DNA of 64,000 nucleotides, taken from JAFGDI01 sp963662515 (lineage in GTDB: Bacteria; Planctomycetota; Phycisphaerae; Sedimentisphaerales; SM23-30). Position 1 is the stretch's first letter. Each line of letters opens with the position of its first letter. The stretch covers positions 1,178,001-1,242,000 of the forward strand of contig OY759675.1 in assembly GCA_963662515.1 (NCBI GenBank), in the 5' to 3' direction. A program made the position numbers and the translations under genes. This document shows positions 36,301 through 43,800 of the stretch, piece after piece. The notes under the pieces were generated by a model. The model worked only from the letters and a program-made list of their open reading frames with translations, had not been told where the DNA came from and searched no databases.

Positions 36301-37203
36301 GTTTGTGCCATCACCGCTCCAGCCTACCCATTGTGAAAGGCTGTCGTTGGCGAGCCAGGCAGGGTGGTTGTTCATAGCCAATAAGGGTGAGTTGTTGGCA
36401 ACGAGCAGATAGTGCTGATCGAAGCTTCCAGCCGGAAGAGGTTGCCCGGCATCATCAACGCCGGTGCTATACAGGGTTGGTATTGGTTCCGGAGTGCCGG
36501 AACCGGCGTCAAGACCATAGCTGAAACCTGCCTGGCCGGTGGTGAAACTTTGAGTGTTATAGCCCGGCATAGACCATTGCGTGCCCAGGTCGCCGGTCAG
36601 GTAATATTTCCAGAATGAATCATTATCAATAAGGTCGGTCCTGATCGGTCTGAGATCGATAACAGGAAAATTTTCCTGACCGGGGGTACCGTCCACCTGA
36701 AGGCTGCTGAGCCAGTTACCGGCCTTGGCACTGCCCATGTCGCGATGTTTTTTGGCCAGGGATGTTCCGGCACCATCAGGAGCTATCGGCCAGGGGGCCT
36801 TGTCATTGAAGGTTACTGAGTCCATTAGTCGGCCACTGGCAGATTCCAGCCTTAATGATTCGCCGCTATTTGACAATTGGCCTGAAAATGGCCCGAAAAC
36901 CTGATCAAGTTCGGAAAATTGTGCCGGGAGCCGGGCTATTACAAGGTAGCTGCCGCCGGGCATAAAGGTGCCTTCAGGGAAAGTATAGTCTATGCCACCT
37001 TTTACCGACCAGCCGGAAAGGTCGATATCAACCGCCATCTGGTTATGCAGTTCGATCCATTCATTGTCTGGCTGGGTTTCAGCCGGATGGTACATGATCT
37101 CGTTAAAAACCACTACGCTGTCAGCGTTGGCCCTGGAACCCAGACCAGGCATAGCCAGCCCGGCAAATAACATCAGCCCGGCCAGGTGCAATTTCATTGA
37201 CAT
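30388..37203 (-). CDS. giant secreted protein: six lamin-tail domains, CotH kinase-like domain, dockerin-like C-terminus
   Basis: A 2271-residue exported protein. ATG 37203 is preferred over an in-frame start at 37302 because GGAG precedes it and a signal peptide follows (KLHLAGLMLFAGLAMPGLGS). Lamin-tail (LTD) repeats open with NEIMYHP/SEIMYDP-type strings: one at the N-terminus, a divergent second (FNEIAPGT), a third, then three in the last third. They flank beta-sandwich PA14/discoidin-like segments and a central CotH-like kinase region (about 1270-1650; IAVDRSEGVGFGQREIMINQ, YFPHDLDYAY). The C-terminus has a calcium-loop pair resembling dockerin (CDLNADGTVNLLDWSLL; EAGIDMADLNAFL). It is probably surface-bound or matrix-associated. 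The substrate is unknown, and no cohesin is seen nearby. Confidence 0.82.
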   Translation of the reverse strand: MSMKLHLAGLMLFAGLAMPGLGSRANADSVVVFNEIMYHPAETQPDNEWIELHNQMAVDIDLSGWSVKGGIDYTFPEGTFMPGGSYLVIARLPAQFSELDQVFGPFSGQLSNSGESLRLESASGRLMDSVTFNDKAPWPIAPDGAGTSLAKKHRDMGSAKAGNWLSSLQVDGTPGQENFPVIDLRPIRTDLIDNDSFWKYYLTGDLGTQWSMPGYNTQSFTTGQAGFSYGLDAGSGTPEPIPTLYSTGVDDAGQPLPAGSFDQHYLLVANNSPLLAMNNHPAWLANDSLSQWVGWSGDGTNDQPAGNFPISTSFSLDGFDPATATITMYLSTDNGVDDVLLNGISTGISCGSFNSWCGPYTINSGFITGTNKLEFKYRNDGTSANPAGFRVRMSGTAAESLSNTQLASCPQTSYYRHEFTYTPTDNTAVTLELNGAIDDGAVFYLNGQELYRQNMPTGPVTFATKAQTNLTAAPAQFGPVIVPADNLIAGNNVLAAEVHQATNGINDLYFQARLTAIETPIPPDSGMKLAFNEIAPGTTQFWLELVNYGQEAVDLYGSVVSVNGQTNADYTLPHLILNKDQFLTLNSSVLGFTPAPDDKLYLYLPGREILADAVIVSDQLQGRQLTASGRWAYPDTATPGSTNTFAINNDIVINEIMYHKGDLPGTPAQYATTTLVTKGASARVIVPQASIGTGWTGGSEPFDDSAWTNTTTGIGYDTAPDYLSDIEGNIYDQIFGIRSTFYTRIAFENTGTGPISNMILQMKYDDGFIVYLNGIRIAQQYAPSDPTWNSVASGSHESYGYESFDVSAYISALKPGTNILAIHGLNYGSSSSDLIILPQLTITQEITPALPPSESDQEWVELYNRGISPVDLTDWKLDGDISYSFASNTVIAPGAYLVITRNRTEMTALWPGSTIIGDFSGRLSNSAGNVILLDSMNNITDEVQYYDDLPWPANADGYHASLELCNPLADNNSAQSWYASNELAKSSWQTYTYRSIANSSSVSAPDGQWREFILGMLDAGELLIDDISVVEDPDGAATQLLSNGNFEATPGLNSWRILGNHRHSEVITDPANSANHVLRLLATGSTDHMHNHIETTLANGKSITNGTTYQISFRARWISGSNQLNTRGYFTRLAKTTLIARPQLSGTPGTINTCYIANPGPVFDSLSHTPAVPGPDENITVSAHITDPSGVAAANLFWRLNGQTWNSVPMTCENGSEYFAVIPSQIRGSVVQFYLSATDYSGALADYPQGGPDSHAMFRVNDGLAATNGLHNLRILTTSEDNTWLHSEINVMSNDRVGATVIYDESEVFYNVGIRLKGSQHHRTPSNEVGFNIGFNADELFRGVHKTIAVDRSEGVGFGQREIMINQAMNHAATTVSKYSDLVKVMPLLDEHTSTAEIQLARFNDEFLNSKFENGSDGYLYEYELVYFPLTTNNGAADGYKLPLPDYPIGTSITNLGEDKEQYRHLYLSKNNRSQDSYETLMAFCARFGDSSESFYNDLTSFIDVDVWLESFATATASGSGDNYGGDNAYHNAMLYVRPSDNRVLYFPHDLDYAYDQYRPLVPNSDLAKIIAKPQWQRLYYGYLYHMLTSSYNPAYMAHWSNHFGSLLAGQNFDSHLSFIAGRYNYLMSEIGNQVAPDYGFAITDTDSVVASDHIVINGKAWINVKTIRLQGLDGDLDTTWTKQGSGNTTQFFWQATVPLAPGINNLVFQAIGFKGEVIGQGTINITSTVQDRPLHDFLRVSEIMYDPQGGTDYEFIELTNIGTEILNISPVNFTEGIEFSFASSTVTSIAPGGYVVIAKNKTKFISRYGSSGITIAGEFTGKLSNEGETITMTGRWNATICSFAFSDGRGWPLAAAGAGHSLVRDYSYNGSDNHGLNWRASSYMHGSPGKIDPAISKPVVLNEIMANTDYSDPAHPGYDSNDWIELYNPNAASSQLGSGWYLSDDKSNLKKWAIPAVTVPALGRISFDEVTGFHNPITAGFGLDKTGESAFLSYLPGNSQDRIVDCTSFLGQDKLVSLGRIPDGGIFWQATQPTRNNQNLAQSPGIVISEIMYNPADGLYEYIELYNTTNTPISLWDSQLTRPWQLDGGIAFTFNAASIVPAHGCLLIVPFDPAGPELTAFVSQYGQPVSAVAGPYTGGMAGNGERLTLEKPGADLSWVIVDEVIYSDRDPWPVDADGTGSALWRLNTFTSGNNPAAWSTALPGPGATACDLNADGTVNLLDWSLLASNWLTIPQQNEVLPGDIIRTQEAGIDMADLNAFLQLWLTSSGQ

Positions 37204-38013
37204 AACACACTTCTCCACGAAAATCCTATCAGTGTTTGCATATTTGGGCAGGGCGGAACACATATTTCTGCCAGGATCTGCCGGACCGATAACTAAAACC
37301 ATAGAGAGGGAAAGAGTACCACCGGACCTGCCAGAGCGGTCAGCAGACCCAGGTTTAAAATGGGCTACTGCCTGACACTATCTGCCGGACAACGGAGAGG
37401 CTCTTTCTTTTCCTTGCCTGATATATTCTACGGTAACAGAGAACGGCTACCATTCAGATCTACAGTAATATTAACACATAATTATGACTGTGCAAGTTGT
37501 CAGATAGCCAAATTCTGCCTGAAATAAAGAGTTAAGAAGATATTTGTTGTCCCATAGTGATAATTTTGAACATGATTTTCTTAGCTCCTGACATGAAAGT
37601 GAATGAAGTCAGGTGATAAATCCATTTATATGCAAAAATAAACCAATAAGCGTGCAAATGGCTTTCGTTAGCAGCGGATATGTGTCTGGAATTGCAAAAA
37701 ATAAAAAAAACATAAAATATTTGCAGAATAAAGGAGGTCATGACGAATTTCAGCCATTTTTCACTGGTTAATCCCAAATAGGCAAATAGCGGGCTTGATG
37801 TTGTCATTTCTGGAGTTGGGGGTGGTAGTGTGTGCCAGGCAAACATGAGCTTATCAGCATTACCGGCTGTATTCAGTTGTTCCTGAGTGGTTGTGAATTT
37901 GGCAGTTTAAAGGGTTGGTGCCTGACTCTTTGGCATAATTGTCGAGAGTGAAATTTATTATTATTATATTTAAATGATTGATTAGTAATGCTTTAGGTAT
38001 TATGCTTGGTTGT
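37204..38013. other. long intergenic region, no gene supported
   Basis: About 800 bp of mostly AT-rich sequence. A minus-strand ORF (37532-37846) has no RBS, atypical composition and no motif, so I do not call it. The only clear signal is the sigma-54 promoter at its dnaK end. Confidence 0.4.
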
Positions 38014-38030
38014 TTGGCACGGTGTTTGCT
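38014..38030 (+). promoter_or_regulatory. consensus sigma-54 (-24/-12) promoter of dnaK
   Basis: TTGGCACGGTGTTTGCT matches the RpoN consensus (YTGGCACG-N4-TTGCW) at every defined position, with the GG and GC elements 12 bp apart. It lies 79 bp before the dnaK start. No CIRCE element was found in the gap. Confidence 0.7.
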
Positions 38031-38108
38031 CTAATGATAATCAGTGCGGTAGTATGCCTCACTGTAAAGACGCAATAATGAAACTTTGATTTAACAGGAG
38101 TTTTTAAG

Positions 38109-40034
38109 ATGTCAAAGATAATTGGTATAGATTTAGGTACATCCAACTCGGTTGTAGCGGTGATGGAAGGTGCGATGCCCAAGGTACTGGTAAATGCCCA
38201 GGGTTCACGCCTGACACCGTCAGTAGTGGCTTTTACAGATAAGGGTGAGCGGCTGGTAGGCCAGATAGCTCGTCATCAGCAGGTGACAAACCCTAATAAC
38301 ACGGTTTACTCGATCAAGCGATTCATGGGTCGTCGTCACAGTGAAGTTGGTCAGGAAGAGAAGATGGTTCCGTATAAGGTGGTTGGTTCTACTGAGGAGC
38401 TGGTAAGGGTATCGGTTCGCGGTAAGGAATATACTGCCCCGGAAATATCTGCCATGATCCTCATGGACCTCAAAAAGACTGCCGAAGACTATCTTGGTGA
38501 AAAGGTGACCGAGGCTGTAATTACCGTCCCTGCGTATTTTAATGATGCTCAGCGTCAGGCGACCAAGGATGCTGGTAAGATCGCCGGTCTTGATGTTAAA
38601 CGCATTATCAATGAGCCGACCGCCGCAGCTCTGGCTTATGGTCTTGAGAAGAAGGCTAACGAGAAGATCGTAGTATTCGATTTTGGTGGCGGTACATTCG
38701 ATGTGTCGATCCTCGATATCGGCGACAATGTATTTGAAGTGCTCAGCACCAATGGTGATACTCACCTGGGTGGCGATGATATAGATGAAGTGCTGATCCG
38801 CTATATAGCTGATGAGTTCAAGAAGAAAGAGGGTGTTGACCTTCGCAATGATGCTATGGCTCTCCAGCGTCTTAAAGAAGCTGCTGAAAAGTCCAAGTGC
38901 GAGCTGTCAACCTCAATGGAAAGCACGATCAATCTGCCGTTTATTACCGCAGATGCTTCTGGTCCTAAACACCTGCAGATGGCTATAAATCGCAGTACCT
39001 TTGAGCAGTTGATCGCTCCGATCATGCAGAAGCTCAAGGCACCATGTGAAAAGGCTATCAAGGATTCTGGCCTTAAGCTCAGCGATATTGCTGAAGTGGT
39101 ACTGGTAGGTGGCTCTACTCGTATTCCTAAGGTGGTAGAAGTTGCCCGCGAGATATTTGGTAAAGAGCCTAATAAGAGCATAAATCCCGATGAAGTAGTT
39201 GCTATTGGTGCAGCGGTTCAGGGTGGTGTGCTTTCAGGTGATTCCAGTGTGAAAGACATTCTTCTGCTTGATGTGACTCCGCTGAGCCTGGGTGTTGAAA
39301 CCCTTGGTGGTGTTATGACCAAGCTGATCGAAAGAAATACTACTATTCCAACCAGCAAGAAGGAAGTATTCTCAACGGCATCTGATAATCAGCCTTCTGT
39401 AGATATTCATGTTCTGCAGGGTGAACGCGAGATGGCTGCTGATAACCGTACTCTGGGTCGGTTCCAGCTTACAGGTCTGCCGCCGGCCCCTCGTGGTATT
39501 CCACAGATCGAAGTAACCTTCGATATCAATGCCGATGGTATTCTTAATGTGTCTGCTAAGGACCTGGGTACAGGTAAAGAGCAGAAGATAGAGATCCGTG
39601 GAACATCTGGTCTTGATGAAAATGAGATTAACCGTATGGTTAAAGATGCTGAAGCCCATGCTGAAGAAGATAAAAAGCGTCGTGCCCTGATCGACCTCAA
39701 GAATCAGGCAGATCAGCTTATCTTCAGTACCGAAAATACTATGAAGGAACATGGCGATAAGATACCTGCCGATGAACGCGGCAAGGTTGAGTCTGCTATA
39801 AACAGCCTGAGAGATATAGTCAAGGGTGATGATGCTGACGCTATTAAGAAAGGCATGGAAAATGTCGCTACTGCCAGCCAGACCATAGGAAAGATCATCT
39901 ATGAGCAGGCTGCCAAGCAGCAGGGTGGCGCAGCAGGTGCTTCACCATGCGGCGATAACTGTGCTGATGGTTCTTGCGGTAATAATGGCGGCGATGATGA
40001 TGTAGTTGATGCCGAGTTCAAGGTTAAAGACTAA
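38109..40034 (+). CDS. dnaK: chaperone protein DnaK (Hsp70)
   Basis: A 641-residue ATP-driven chaperone. The nucleotide-binding domain starts IIGIDLGTSNSVVAVMEG and includes VFDFGGGTFDVSILD and VVLVGGSTRIPKV. The substrate-binding domain covers about 385-600 and the lid follows. The C-terminal tail is unusual: before the normal DDVVDAEFKVKD ending it carries CGDNCADGSC, three closely spaced cysteines, in an otherwise Gly/Asp-rich linker. RBS CAGGAG precedes the ATG. grpE, dnaJ and hrcA are not adjacent. The only promoter recognised is of the sigma-54 type. A strong terminator follows, so the gene is probably monocistronic. Confidence 0.98.
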   Translation: MSKIIGIDLGTSNSVVAVMEGAMPKVLVNAQGSRLTPSVVAFTDKGERLVGQIARHQQVTNPNNTVYSIKRFMGRRHSEVGQEEKMVPYKVVGSTEELVRVSVRGKEYTAPEISAMILMDLKKTAEDYLGEKVTEAVITVPAYFNDAQRQATKDAGKIAGLDVKRIINEPTAAALAYGLEKKANEKIVVFDFGGGTFDVSILDIGDNVFEVLSTNGDTHLGGDDIDEVLIRYIADEFKKKEGVDLRNDAMALQRLKEAAEKSKCELSTSMESTINLPFITADASGPKHLQMAINRSTFEQLIAPIMQKLKAPCEKAIKDSGLKLSDIAEVVLVGGSTRIPKVVEVAREIFGKEPNKSINPDEVVAIGAAVQGGVLSGDSSVKDILLLDVTPLSLGVETLGGVMTKLIERNTTIPTSKKEVFSTASDNQPSVDIHVLQGEREMAADNRTLGRFQLTGLPPAPRGIPQIEVTFDINADGILNVSAKDLGTGKEQKIEIRGTSGLDENEINRMVKDAEAHAEEDKKRRALIDLKNQADQLIFSTENTMKEHGDKIPADERGKVESAINSLRDIVKGDDADAIKKGMENVATASQTIGKIIYEQAAKQQGGAAGASPCGDNCADGSCGNNGGDDDVVDAEFKVKD

Positions 40035-40098
40035 CCTGATAACTCAGGTGTGTGCTTTTCAGGATATAGCTCCTGATCTGTCGCAGTTTGTGTAAAAT

Positions 40099-40143
40099 AA
40101 AAGGCCTGTCCTGGTAATTTGCCGGGACAGGCCTTTTGCTTTT
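40099..40143 (+). terminator. dnaK intrinsic terminator
   Basis: AAAAGGCCTGTCC pairs perfectly with GGACAGGCCTTTT over 13 bp, then GCTTTTT. The A-rich 5' side could also serve the convergent gene ending at 40188. Confidence 0.9.
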
Positions 40144-40187
40144 TCAAGCAAAAATGAGGAGGTTATTAGGAGAAAGGTTTTGTTCGG

Positions 40188-41216
40188 TTATGGCATTGGT
40201 TGTGGTGTGGTAGTTGGGCCGTTTATTGTTATTATGTCAGGCTCATCAGGGTTATGGGCCGGATTGATATATAAACGATCTATAGCCAGTTTTCTGGGTT
40301 CAACTCTTTTTGTGCTATAGTGGGTATGGTAAACAATGAACCATTGTTTGTCATCAGGTGCCTTTACCAGGCTGTGATGGCCGGGACCTTTAACCAGGTC
40401 ATTAGCCTTGAGTATGGGATTACCCTGATATTTTTCCCAGGGGCCAAGCGGGCTTTTCGAAACGGCATAGCCAACTCCATAGTCCAGGCTCTGGTAATGG
40501 TTGGCTGAATAGGTCAGGTAGTACCATCCTTTATGCTTGAATACGAAAGCTCCTTCATTGACCGCCGCGGGTACGCTGGTACTCTTTTCCCAGTCCTGGC
40601 TCTGGCCGATACAGCGGGTGAGGGTCTCTTCCCTGATAGAGAGCAGGTCGTCATTGAGCTGAGCGCACCATATTTCATTACCACCTGTGAATCTGACGAA
40701 ATAGAGATAGGTTTTGCCATCATCATCGAAGAAAACATGTGGGTCGATCTCTTTGGTGTCCGAGTGCAGGGGCTGCTGAACCTTCTGTACGAAAGGCCCC
40801 AGCGGTGAATTGCTTTCGGCGATGGCCAGATGCTCTTCGACAGTGTAGTACATCAGGAACCTTCCGCCAAAGAAGATTATTTCCGGTGCCCAGAAACTGT
40901 GGCTGCCCCATGAGTCCTTATCGACAAGGGCCAAGCCATTTGTGGCTCCAACTGGTTTACTCCAGTTCACCAGATCGTCAGACTGGAATACTTTGAAACC
41001 CTGATCTTTCTGGCGTGGTTCGCCTCTGAGGGTCTGGTTGGTGCCGTAGAGGTAGTATTTTCCTTCATGCTTCAGGACGAATGGGTCGGCGATGAGCAGG
41101 GGAGGCTTCCTGGAATTATCATAGCTTATTTGGGCTTGGTTTTCAGCCTGAGTTGGGCTGGCAAAATACGCAGCGATAATAATAGCTAATAAGAATTTTT
41201 TGTTTGTTTTTAGCAT
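40188..41216 (-). CDS. secreted GH43-family glycosidase
   Basis: A 342-residue exported five-bladed propeller enzyme, probably an arabinofuranosidase, arabinanase or xylosidase. ATG 41216 is preferred because a signal peptide follows directly (KKFLLAIIIAAYFASPTQA); an in-frame upstream start at 41315 would place this internally. The GH43 catalytic set is visible: base Asp44 in LIADPFVLKHEGKYYLYG, the pKa-modulating Asp in EIDPHVFFDDDG, and acid Glu in AAVNEGAFVFKHKGWYYLTYS. It converges on dnaK. It is not linked to the other glycosidase operon but likely works on the same arabinose-containing polymers. Confidence 0.88.
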   Translation of the reverse strand: MLKTNKKFLLAIIIAAYFASPTQAENQAQISYDNSRKPPLLIADPFVLKHEGKYYLYGTNQTLRGEPRQKDQGFKVFQSDDLVNWSKPVGATNGLALVDKDSWGSHSFWAPEIIFFGGRFLMYYTVEEHLAIAESNSPLGPFVQKVQQPLHSDTKEIDPHVFFDDDGKTYLYFVRFTGGNEIWCAQLNDDLLSIREETLTRCIGQSQDWEKSTSVPAAVNEGAFVFKHKGWYYLTYSANHYQSLDYGVGYAVSKSPLGPWEKYQGNPILKANDLVKGPGHHSLVKAPDDKQWFIVYHTHYSTKRVEPRKLAIDRLYINPAHNPDEPDIITINGPTTTPQPMP

Positions 41217-41552
41217 GGCAGGTTTCTTTAGTTGGAACTTATGCTTTAACTTCACTGAGTTCTTAATTGTTAATGCCATAATCTTATGGTATTTTTGGTA
41301 AAATATAAAAAACATAAATCATGGTCCGATAACTTTCAAAAAATAATAAAAGCAGCCAGTTCCAATAATTCACCGGCTGGGTTTTGACGATAGTATTCTG
41401 GTGAGAGACCGTAATAGATTAAGTTTTTATTATTTCAATCTTTATCGATTTTAAGGTATATTTATGCCTGCGATAAAGAGAGAAAAATAAAAAGGAGCTT
41501 TTTTGCAGGTTTTTTGGAAAAATAATGGGACTTATGGCACTGAACTGGCCAC

Positions 41553-41584
41553 TATAATGACGGCTGTGAGTCTGTCAGAGCCGT
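41553..41584 (+). promoter_or_regulatory. TATAAT box and hairpin before ECF sigma gene
   Basis: TATAAT (41553-41558) is followed at once by ACGGCT/AGCCGT (41560-41584), a hairpin that would lie at the transcript 5' end. No good -35 was found. The rest of the 41217-41624 gap is AT-rich and shows no gene. Confidence 0.3.
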
Positions 41585-41624
41585 TATCAGTTCTTCCGGG
41601 CCTTGAATACCTGGAGGGCTTCTG

Positions 41625-42146
41625 ATGGAAATGACAGATCGCCAGCTCGTTGAGGCAACCCTTAAAGGTGATAAAAATGCCTATGGAAAGCTCTATGACA
41701 AGTATGCAAGATTGGTAAGGGCAATGTGTTACGACATGACTCATGATCAGGCCGCTGCCCAGGACTTGGCCCAGGAAGTTTTTCTGAGAGCTTATAACCT
41801 GCTGGAGCGGTTAGAAGATCCTGATAAATTTGGTGCATGGTTAACCAGTATTGTTAAGAATATCGGTCGAGAGTTTCGGCGGGGCAAGTATCGTGACCGT
41901 CATGTTTATGTAGGTGATGACTTGCCCGAGCAGGCTGTAGAGGATGATGCTCAGCCGCGAATGATAAGTGAAGAAATTGAACGGGCTTTAGGCAAATTGC
42001 CCGAAGAACAAAGATTGGCTTTGCATGTATATTATCTACAGGGTCAGGATGTAAAACAGGCCTGTGAAATATTAAAAGTTTCCAGAAGTGCTTTATTTCG
42101 TTTGTTGGAAAAGGCACGAAAAAGTATGGAAAAGCATTTGAAGTAA
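41625..42146 (+). CDS. ECF-type RNA polymerase sigma factor
   Basis: A 173-residue group 4 sigma factor. Region 2 includes LYDKYARLVRAMCYDMTHDQAAAQDLAQEVFLRAY and region 4 includes LGKLPEEQRLALHVYYLQGQDVKQACEIL with an HTH. It binds core polymerase to transcribe a stress or surface regulon not visible here. GGAGGG lies 8 bp before the ATG. The next gene, 6 bp downstream, encodes a single-span membrane protein that is probably its regulator, a common ECF arrangement. Confidence 0.92.
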   Translation: MEMTDRQLVEATLKGDKNAYGKLYDKYARLVRAMCYDMTHDQAAAQDLAQEVFLRAYNLLERLEDPDKFGAWLTSIVKNIGREFRRGKYRDRHVYVGDDLPEQAVEDDAQPRMISEEIERALGKLPEEQRLALHVYYLQGQDVKQACEILKVSRSALFRLLEKARKSMEKHLK

Positions 42147-42152
42147 GTAATT

Positions 42153-42968
42153 ATGAATAATAATGAATTTGAAAAATTAAATAAGTCCTCCTTTTTTGAA
42201 GGCCTGTCAGCTCATTATGACCGGTTTGGTCACAGACACGATCTCCTCCGGTCGCAGCTTCTGTCTGACCTTAAACCTTATGGTCAGAGGGCTGGCGGGT
42301 CTGTTAGCACTATAAACCTTGAGGCTCATCGCGGCATAAGTCTTACGGGTTATCTTTCTCGTTTTGCCGCGATAGCTGCTGTGTTGGTACTGGCCTTTGG
42401 TTTGGCGGTACTTAATGTAGGTAATAGCAGTACAGTTTCAGTTGCTCAGGCAGATAGTAATATTCTGCAAAAGGTGACCAATTTTAATAATGTTCATTTC
42501 AAAATGACGGTTATGAACAGTAGCATGGAGATGTGGTGGCAACGGCCTAATTCTTATCGTATGCAGTTTAACGATGGTACGGTAATAGTTAATAATCCCG
42601 AAAATTATAGTTGTCTCAATGGTTCCAGCGGCGAAGTTTCAGTAAAACCAGGCTTGACGGCTTCTGGTCCGGAAATGTTTATGCTGGCAGAACTTGGCGA
42701 AGTTTTTCCTTTTGAAAGCTCGCCAACTCAGGCTCTGGTTAAGACCAGTGATATAATTAGTAATACAAAGCTGGTATTCAAAGGCGAAGAATGTTATAAG
42801 GTTCGTACCAGAAATGACTTATCGGGTGATTTGCTCGAGTATGTCATAGATTGCGACCAGCCGATGATCTATGAGATATCGCGTATCAGAAAAGGCAAGG
42901 TTATCTCTCATGTGGAAGTGATTGAGATAGATTCTGTTATGCCTGAGAGTTTGTTCAAACTCAACTGA
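42153..42968 (+). CDS. single-span membrane protein with LolA-like extracytoplasmic domain, putative anti-sigma partner
   Basis: A 271-residue protein with about 70 cytoplasmic residues, one transmembrane segment (about 71-90, FAAIAAVLVLAFGLAVLNVG) and a C-terminal region resembling the lipoprotein-carrier (LolA/outer-membrane lipoprotein-sorting) fold (VHFKMTVMNSSMEMWWQRPNSYRM-type beta strands). Its position 6 bp after the ECF sigma gene suggests it controls that factor. However, the N-terminal part has no zinc-type HxxxCxxC anti-sigma motif, so this role is inferred from context and topology only. A terminator follows at 43014. Confidence 0.65.
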   Translation: MNNNEFEKLNKSSFFEGLSAHYDRFGHRHDLLRSQLLSDLKPYGQRAGGSVSTINLEAHRGISLTGYLSRFAAIAAVLVLAFGLAVLNVGNSSTVSVAQADSNILQKVTNFNNVHFKMTVMNSSMEMWWQRPNSYRMQFNDGTVIVNNPENYSCLNGSSGEVSVKPGLTASGPEMFMLAELGEVFPFESSPTQALVKTSDIISNTKLVFKGEECYKVRTRNDLSGDLLEYVIDCDQPMIYEISRIRKGKVISHVEVIEIDSVMPESLFKLN

Positions 42969-43013
42969 CTAAAATGACCTCAAGACCTCGTAACAGAGGA
43001 CCAAATAGAAAAT

Positions 43014-43041
43014 GACATGCTTATGGCATGTCTTTTTTTTT
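43014..43041 (+). terminator. terminator of ECF sigma operon
   Basis: A 7-bp stem GACATGC/GCATGTC with a TTATG loop, then a run of T residues. Confidence 0.85.
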
Positions 43042-43202
43042 GTCTCTTAAATTCAATGTGGTTTTACCTATAATTATAATTCCAAGGGAGTGCGAGCTGT
43101 TAAATAAAATATAGTCCTATAAATCTTTTGTCATAAGTATTTTGATTTCAAGAGATTGGGTTTTTTACTGTAATAGAGAGCGAAATAATAGTAAAAGTCT
43201 TC

Positions 43203-43229
43203 TAAAGATAGGTCTTTATCAGAACGATA
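43203..43229 (+). promoter_or_regulatory. possible sigma-28 (FliA) promoter of cheD operon
   Basis: TAAAGATA (43203-43210) and AACGATA (43223-43229) resemble TAAAGTTT/GCCGATAA with spacing one base longer than ideal, about 67 bp before cheD. Confidence 0.4.
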
Positions 43230-43295
43230 GAGGCAAAGGTAGAGATGCTGTAATGTGATTATAGCCAGGAGAAAAGATACGAAGAAGGTTGCAGA

Positions 43296-43775
43296 TTGGT
43301 GAAGCATATAGTTGATATATCAGATGCTAAAGTATCGACCAGTGACGAGGATGTAATAATTACATACTCGCTGGGCTCTTGCATTGGCGTGTGTATGTAC
43401 GATCGCCAGGCAAGGGTTGGTGGTATGCTTCACTTTCAGCTGCCCGACAGTCATAATAATCCGGATAAGGCCAAAGTTAATCCGTACATGTTTGCCGACA
43501 CAGGCATAAAGCTATTGATAGAAAGATTATGTAGTGTTGGGGCTGATCTCAGGAGACTGCAAGTTAAAATAGCAGGTGGCGCTCAGATAATGAATGATGC
43601 CAGGATGTTTCAGATAGGCAAAAGGAATTATGCGGCAATAAGGCAGATAATGTGGAAAAAAGGTATATTTATTGAAAAGGAAGATGTTGGCGGATCGTCT
43701 GCCAGATCGTTAGTGCTGAACATGGCTGATGGTAAAGTAACGGTTACGACAAAGGATCAATCTAAAGACTTATAA
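43296..43775 (+). CDS. cheD: chemoreceptor glutamine deamidase CheD
   Basis: A 159-residue enzyme that deamidates receptor glutamines and, in many bacteria, is regulated by CheC/CheX-type phosphatases. The catalytic Cys29 in SLGSCIGV and His46 in GGMLHFQLP are visible, and KIAGGAQIM is a family motif. The start codon is TTG 43296 or the adjacent GTG 43299, behind AAGAAGG. cheX follows 25 bp downstream. The mcp at 46226 is a plausible local substrate. Confidence 0.93.
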   Translation: MVKHIVDISDAKVSTSDEDVIITYSLGSCIGVCMYDRQARVGGMLHFQLPDSHNNPDKAKVNPYMFADTGIKLLIERLCSVGADLRRLQVKIAGGAQIMNDARMFQIGKRNYAAIRQIMWKKGIFIEKEDVGGSSARSLVLNMADGKVTVTTKDQSKDL

Positions 43776-43800
43776 AAGACCGTCAGACCAGGAGGAAAAG

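Noticed and set aside
37532..37846. 104-residue minus-strand ORF in the long gap before dnaK
   Set aside because: No RBS, unusual composition (Phe/Ile/Ser/His-rich) and no motif; probably an open frame in AT-rich DNA.
38014..38108. CIRCE/HrcA operator before dnaK
   Set aside because: No TTAGCACTC-N9-GAGTGCTAA-like inverted repeat is present in the gap.
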